This document shows positions 4,911 through 8,550 of a DNA stretch of 8,550 nt, piece by piece (positions within the stretch are counted from its first letter, which is position 1; every line of letters starts with the position of its first letter). A program made the position numbers and the translations under genes. The stretch lies in contig JAUYFO010000036.1 in the NCBI GenBank assembly GCA_030690925.1, positions 1 through 8,550 of the forward strand. Reading direction: 5' to 3'. The stretch is from Candidatus Moraniibacteriota bacterium. Lineage in GTDB: Bacteria; Patescibacteriota; Minisyncoccia; Moranbacterales; UBA1568. The notes under the pieces are model-generated. The model was not told the origin of the DNA and did not search any database. It saw only the letters and a program-made list of their open reading frames with translations.

Positions 4911-7355
4911 ATGAAAACATCCTACCATCCACAGAAAATCGAAGGAAAATGGCAGAAAATCTGGGCCAAGCAGGGTTTTCCCAAGAAATCCGGAGGCAAA
5001 GGGAAATTTTATATTCTCGACATGTTTCCCTATCCGTCTGGTGATGGATTGCATGTGGGACACGTCGAAAACTTCACCGCTACCGATATCTATGCTCGGT
5101 TCAAACGTTTCCAGGGCTACGATGTCCTGCGTCCTATGGGTTGGGATGCTTTCGGGTTGCCAGCAGAAAACTTTGCCATCAAGACAGGGATTCACCCCAA
5201 GGTGAAGACGCTTCAGTCAATCAAGACCTTCAAACGGCAGATGCAGTCAATCGGCTTGTCCTATGACTTTAGTCGCGAGATCAATACTTCGAGTCCGGAG
5301 TACTACCGATGGACTCAGTGGATGTTTTTGTTTTTGTACAAAAACGGATTAGCCTATCGGAAAAAAGCCAAAGTGAACTGGTGTGAATCGTGTCAGACGG
5401 TGTTGGCCAACGAACAGGTGATTGATGGTAAGTGCGATCGTTCTGGGGACATTGTGATGCAGAAAGACCTGGAGCAGTGGTTTTTCAAGATCACAGATTT
5501 TGTCGAGCCAACCAAGACCAAGACAGGAAAGAAGATTTCTGGTCTTTTGTCTGGTTTGGAAAAAATCGATTGGCCCGAGTCGACCAAGGCTGCTCAGAAG
5601 CATTGGATTGGCCGTTCGGAGGGCGCTGAAGTCACGTTTTACGTCGCCGATACTGAAGAAGAGATTCGAGTCTTTACGACGCGCCTCGACACAGTCTATG
5701 GCTGTACGTATGTAGTAATTGCCCCCGAGCATCCCATAGTAGCAAAGCTACTCAATTTTCAAAACAAAGAAGAAGTGAAGAAGTATATTGAAAAAAGCAA
5801 AAAGAAGACTGATCTGGAACGTACCGAATTAAATAAAGAGAAGACCGGGATCTGTCTGCAGGGGGTAGAGGTGGTGCATCCGTTTACCGGTGAGCGTCTG
5901 CTGGTGTATATCGCCGACTACGTGCTTGCCACCTACGGCACTGGCGCGGTGATGGGCGTGCCGGCCCATGACGAACGCGATTTTGCTTTTGCCAAGAAAT
6001 ATCAACTGGAAATCAAAACGGTCATCGAGGGCGAAGCCTCGGCTGATCCGAACCAGGAAGGAGCCTATACCGGTGATGGCCGCCTGGTTGATTCCAAAGA
6101 ATTTTCTGGGCTGACATCGGAAGAGGCACGGGAAAAGATGGCAGTGTGGCTCCGGAAAGAAAAACTGGGGAAGAAAGTGGTGAACTATCGCTTGCGTGAT
6201 TGGCTCATCTCACGCCAGCGTTACTGGGGGGCACCTATCCCTATTATTTACTGTGATGATTGCGGGGCAGTGCCGGTACCGGACAAGAACCTACCAGTGA
6301 AATTGCCCACCGATGTGGACTTCCGTCCCACTGGCGAGTCACCACTGGTCAGTTCTAAAAGTTTTCATAAAGTGCAGTGTCCTAAGTGTGGAGCCAAAGC
6401 CAGGCGGGAGAGTGACACTATGGATACTTTTGTCTGTTCCAGTTGGTACTACCTGCGCTTTGCTGATCCACAGAATACCAAAGCCTTTGCCTCGAAGAAA
6501 GCTTTGGCCAAGTATTTGCCCGTTGATTTCTACATGGGTGGAGCGGAGCATACGGTACTCCATCTGCTCTATGCTCGCTTCTTCGCCAAGGCCCTCATGA
6601 AATACGGCTATCTCTCCTTTGACGAACCATTTCAGAAACTGTGCCACCAAGGAATGATTCTGGCCGAAAATGGCCAGAAAATGTCCAAGTCCAAAGGGAA
6701 TGTAGTCAATCCTGATCAGGTAGTAGTAGAGCTCGGGGCTGATTCCTTGCGCCTCTACGAGATGTTCATGGGGCCACTGGAAGACATGAAAGCCTGGAAT
6801 ACCAAGAGCATCATCGGATTGCGCCGCTTTCTCGAGAAAGTGTGGCGGCTCGGGGAGAGCATTCAGAATGGAGAATCTAGCATCAAGAATAAGGATGCTG
6901 AAACAGCATTGCACAGAACCATTAAAAAAGTGACGGAAGACCTGGAGGAACTCAAGTTCAACACGGCCATCAGTAGTTTGATGATTTGTTTGAATGCGTT
7001 TGAAAAAACGAACGGTATTTCCTCAATTCTCTATTCTCAATTCTTGATTCTATTGAGTCCGTTCGCGCCGCATATCGCCGAAGAACTGTGGGCTGGCTTA
7101 GGCAAGGAGAAATCTATTTTTCTGGCGCCGTGGCCGCAATATGATGCCAAGAAAATTATGGCCGAGACAACCAACATTGCGGTACAGGTCAACGGCAAAG
7201 TACGCACTGTCATTGTTGTTACGAATGGTACAAGCGCAGACGACGTGAAAGCCCAGGCACTGACTGATGAAAAAGTGAAAGACCATCTCGCCGGCAAGAC
7301 AGTCAAAAAAATCATCTACATTCCCGGAAAAATCGTCAGTATCGTCATCGGGTAA
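4911..7355 (+). CDS. leuS: Leucyl-tRNA synthetase
   Basis: This class I synthetase charges tRNA-Leu with leucine and edits mischarged products. Its 814 residues are in the normal bacterial range. HVGH (48-51, the HIGH motif) lies in the Rossmann fold and KMSKS at 590-594. The CP1 editing domain (about 225-420) has TTRLDT at 256-261, where Pro is usual in place of Leu259, and GTGAVMGVPAHDERD at 343-357 with its conserved Asp. A zinc-ribbon-like pair is at Cys448/451 and Cys490/493. An earlier site has Cys158, Cys161 and Cys175, with Ser178 where a fourth Cys is common. Helical anticodon domain about 640-745; C-terminal domain with VQVNGKVR, ending IPGKIVSIVIG. Heptamer repeat arrays encode residues 652-661 and 705-714. 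An earlier ATG at 4900 hits a stop after four codons, so 4911 is the start. Confidence 0.99.
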   Translation: MKTSYHPQKIEGKWQKIWAKQGFPKKSGGKGKFYILDMFPYPSGDGLHVGHVENFTATDIYARFKRFQGYDVLRPMGWDAFGLPAENFAIKTGIHPKVKTLQSIKTFKRQMQSIGLSYDFSREINTSSPEYYRWTQWMFLFLYKNGLAYRKKAKVNWCESCQTVLANEQVIDGKCDRSGDIVMQKDLEQWFFKITDFVEPTKTKTGKKISGLLSGLEKIDWPESTKAAQKHWIGRSEGAEVTFYVADTEEEIRVFTTRLDTVYGCTYVVIAPEHPIVAKLLNFQNKEEVKKYIEKSKKKTDLERTELNKEKTGICLQGVEVVHPFTGERLLVYIADYVLATYGTGAVMGVPAHDERDFAFAKKYQLEIKTVIEGEASADPNQEGAYTGDGRLVDSKEFSGLTSEEAREKMAVWLRKEKLGKKVVNYRLRDWLISRQRYWGAPIPIIYCDDCGAVPVPDKNLPVKLPTDVDFRPTGESPLVSSKSFHKVQCPKCGAKARRESDTMDTFVCSSWYYLRFADPQNTKAFASKKALAKYLPVDFYMGGAEHTVLHLLYARFFAKALMKYGYLSFDEPFQKLCHQGMILAENGQKMSKSKGNVVNPDQVVVELGADSLRLYEMFMGPLEDMKAWNTKSIIGLRRFLEKVWRLGESIQNGESSIKNKDAETALHRTIKKVTEDLEELKFNTAISSLMICLNAFEKTNGISSILYSQFLILLSPFAPHIAEELWAGLGKEKSIFLAPWPQYDAKKIMAETTNIAVQVNGKVRTVIVVTNGTSADDVKAQALTDEKVKDHLAGKTVKKIIYIPGKIVSIVIG
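6866..6893 (+). repeat. Degenerate GAAT-NNA heptamer array inside leuS (forward orientation)
   Basis: Four consecutive 7-nt units start G(A/C)AT at 6866, 6873, 6880 and 6887: GAATGGA, GAATCTA, GCATCAA and GAATAAG. They encode LeuRS residues of the segment QNGESSIKNK, a stretch that is variable in length and sequence in the family, between the RRFLEKVWRL helix and the HRTIKKVTEDL helix. A better-preserved array of the same type lies 130 nt downstream in opposite orientation. The 7-nt period puts units in successive reading frames, so the period does not come from repeated amino acids. Confidence 0.55.
7023..7050 (-). repeat. GAATTGA-type heptamer array inside leuS (reverse orientation)
   Basis: Four contiguous 7-nt units begin at 7023, 7030, 7037 and 7044. 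On the + strand they read TCAATTC, TCTATTC, TCAATTC and TTGATTC; on the minus strand they are GAATTGA-like. TATTGAG follows directly. They encode SILYSQFLIL (705-714), leading into the conserved LLSPFAPHIAEELW helix of the anticodon-binding domain. Two units are identical and the others differ at one or two positions. The reading frame stays open throughout. The array is the inverted counterpart of the one at 6866-6893, and the 9-mer ATCAAGAAT (6882-6890) has its exact reverse complement at 7040-7048. Confidence 0.7.
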
Positions 7356-7396
7356 TCGTAAAGAGCCTATCGTTTCATTTTATCAGCAACCTTCCT

Positions 7397-8065
7397 ATGC
7401 GTACTACCATTCCTGACTATCTGCCGCTTGATCGACCGCTCATTATTTTCGATCTGGAAACGACGGGGCTGGCCATCAGGGAAGACAAGATTATCGAGCT
7501 GGCCTATGAGAAAATCATGCCTTCTGGAGAAGTGGTAAGTTACTGCGAACGGATCAATCCTGGGATTCCCATTGCCGAAGATGCCAGTCGTATCAACGGT
7601 ATTTATGATAAGGATGTGGCGGACTGCCCTAGTTTTGCCAAACTTTCTTACGAATTGTGGAACATGTTCGATGGGGCCGATGTTGGCGGGTTCAATATTA
7701 CCGGTTTCGATTTGCCTTTCCTCAAAGGCGAGTTTGCTTCGGTCGGTAAGAACTTCGACTTCACTAAGAAAAAAGTACTCGATGCCAAGATCCTCTACCA
7801 CAAGATGGAAGCGCGTAGCATGTTCGCCCCTCGCAATCTCTCGGCTGCCTATAAGCGCTACCTGGGGAAAGAGCACGAAAGTGCCCATACAGGAGCGGGT
7901 GATGTGCGGGTGACGGTGGAAATTCTCGAGAAGCAACTGGAGCTCTACCCGGAGTTTCGTAATTGGGACTATTTAATCGAACTGCATGGCAACAAGAAAC
8001 TGCTTGAATCAGCCAAAACAGAGCACGCCCCACTGATAAGCACTCAGGCAGGAACGTTATTTTAA
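7397..8065 (+). CDS. DnaQ-like DEDDh 3'-5' exonuclease
   Basis: This is a stand-alone exonuclease of the RNase T/DnaQ superfamily, which removes nucleotides from 3' ends using two metal ions. Its 222 residues cover one exonuclease domain. Exo I is FDLETTG (18-24, with Asp19 and Glu21). Exo II is GFNITGFDLPFL (98-109, with Asp105). Exo III is HTGAGDVRVTVEIL (164-177, with His164 and Asp169). All five DEDDh residues are present, so the protein should be active. The stretch ERINPGIPIAEDASRINGIYDKDV (51-74) is typical of small DnaQ-like proteins rather than of the Pol III epsilon subunit alone. The last 25 residues are not recognised. It starts 41 nt after leuS with no Shine-Dalgarno core and ends 4 nt before the next gene. 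Proofreading, repair or RNA processing cannot be told apart here. Confidence 0.92.
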   Translation: MRTTIPDYLPLDRPLIIFDLETTGLAIREDKIIELAYEKIMPSGEVVSYCERINPGIPIAEDASRINGIYDKDVADCPSFAKLSYELWNMFDGADVGGFNITGFDLPFLKGEFASVGKNFDFTKKKVLDAKILYHKMEARSMFAPRNLSAAYKRYLGKEHESAHTGAGDVRVTVEILEKQLELYPEFRNWDYLIELHGNKKLLESAKTEHAPLISTQAGTLF

Positions 8066-8069
8066 CCGT

Positions 8070-8550
8070 ATGGATTCTCTCATCATCTTCGGAGCGCAGT
8101 ATTTGTATCTGGTCATCGTCGCGTGGGCCATTTGGTATATCGTGCGTCAGCCGAAAGGGAGCCGCTGGCGCATTATTCTCTGCGCCATACTAGCACTACC
8201 GCTCACCTATGTCACTGCCAAGATCCTGAGCACCTTCTATTATGATCCACGGCCCTTCGTCATCGGAAATTTTGTGCCACTCTTGCCACATGCTCCTGAC
8301 AATGGCTTTCCGTCAGACCATACCCTTCTCAGTAGTGCTATTGCCGCTACCATTTTCTTTTTCCATCGTAAGCTCGGCCTGGTATTGTTCCTCATCGCTT
8401 TTTTTGTGGGCGCTTCTCGGGTGCTGGCTGGAGTGCATCATTTGGTTGATATCGTCGGGAGCATGGTAATTGCTTCTCTTGTCACCTATATTGTTTTTGA
8501 GTATGTTTTTCCGAAAGTTGGGCGATATGTTTCCTTACACTATCCAAATC
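8070..8550 (+). CDS. PAP2-family membrane phosphatase, BcrC-like (3' end outside window)
   Basis: A probable undecaprenyl-diphosphate phosphatase, which recycles the lipid carrier for cell-wall and surface polysaccharide synthesis at the membrane. The 160 visible residues show the PAP2 signature: Lys51 with Arg61-Pro62 (YYDPRPFV), PSDH at 81-84 and SRVLAGVHHLVD at 116-127 (Arg117, His123, Asp127). These are the phosphate-binding and catalytic residues. The spacing from Lys51 to Arg61 is longer than the textbook pattern. The segment RPFVIG...LPHAPDNGFPSDHT closely resembles BcrC-type enzymes. Hydrophobic segments at about 3-25, 36-56, 86-99, 102-120 and 128-147 fit a multi-pass membrane protein. 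The ATG at 8070 lies 4 nt after the exonuclease stop, so translation is probably coupled. Another PAP2 substrate such as phosphatidic acid is possible. The frame is open at the edge. Confidence 0.9.
   Translation, partial: MDSLIIFGAQYLYLVIVAWAIWYIVRQPKGSRWRIILCAILALPLTYVTAKILSTFYYDPRPFVIGNFVPLLPHAPDNGFPSDHTLLSSAIAATIFFFHRKLGLVLFLIAFFVGASRVLAGVHHLVDIVGSMVIASLVTYIVFEYVFPKVGRYVSLHYPN

Noticed and set aside
6339..6914. 191-codon open frame on the minus strand opposite leuS
   Set aside because: It is antisense to the catalytic core of LeuRS with no recognisable domain or start signal.
1..8550. A hidden novel system, CRISPR array, prophage or insertion sequence
   Set aside because: All large frames are accounted for by conserved housekeeping genes. 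No spaced direct repeats, transposase, integrase or tRNA-like fold was found.

Overview
The window is bacterial chromosome of roughly balanced base composition (about half G+C by eye). Nearly all of it is coding, and every gene lies on the + strand. It holds the distal part of an F-type ATP synthase operon (end of atpH, then atpA, atpG, atpD and atpC). This is followed by an intrinsic terminator, a promoter and a second gene group: leuS, a DnaQ-like 3'-5' exonuclease, and the start of a PAP2-family phosphatase that runs off the right edge.

No gene proves the organism. The standard code fits: no in-frame TGA occurs in any recognised gene. Three features together suggest the Candidate Phyla Radiation (Patescibacteria, perhaps Parcubacteria): no Shine-Dalgarno core near any start, the style of the F1 beta and LeuRS sequences, and degenerate GAATTGA-type heptamer arrays inside leuS. 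This placement is an inference of moderate to low confidence.

Layout. Positions 2-202 are the C-terminus of the delta subunit. Positions 242-4803 are alpha, gamma, beta and epsilon in the classic bacterial order. The gaps are uneven: 39, 176, 16 and 101 nt. The 176-nt atpA-atpG spacer carries two stem-loops, and the left arm of the larger one recurs at 13 of 14 positions in the atpD-atpC spacer. Positions 4827-4854 are a rho-independent terminator. A TTGAAA-17-TAAAGT promoter for leuS begins two bases after it. Positions 4911-7355 are leucyl-tRNA synthetase, 7397-8065 the exonuclease, and 8070 to the edge the phosphatase, with gaps of 41 and 4 nt that suggest co-transcription. No gene-free stretch exceeds 176 nt.

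The ATP synthase genes encode the soluble F1 head (alpha3 beta3 gamma epsilon) plus the delta stalk linker. The membrane Fo genes presumably lie just upstream. The downstream group is a housekeeping set (tRNA charging, DNA 3'-end processing, probable undecaprenyl-diphosphate recycling) with no obvious common pathway. I see no defence system, mobile element, CRISPR array or RNA gene. The signals most worth a second look are the heptamer arrays in leuS and the shared motif and hairpins in the atp spacers.
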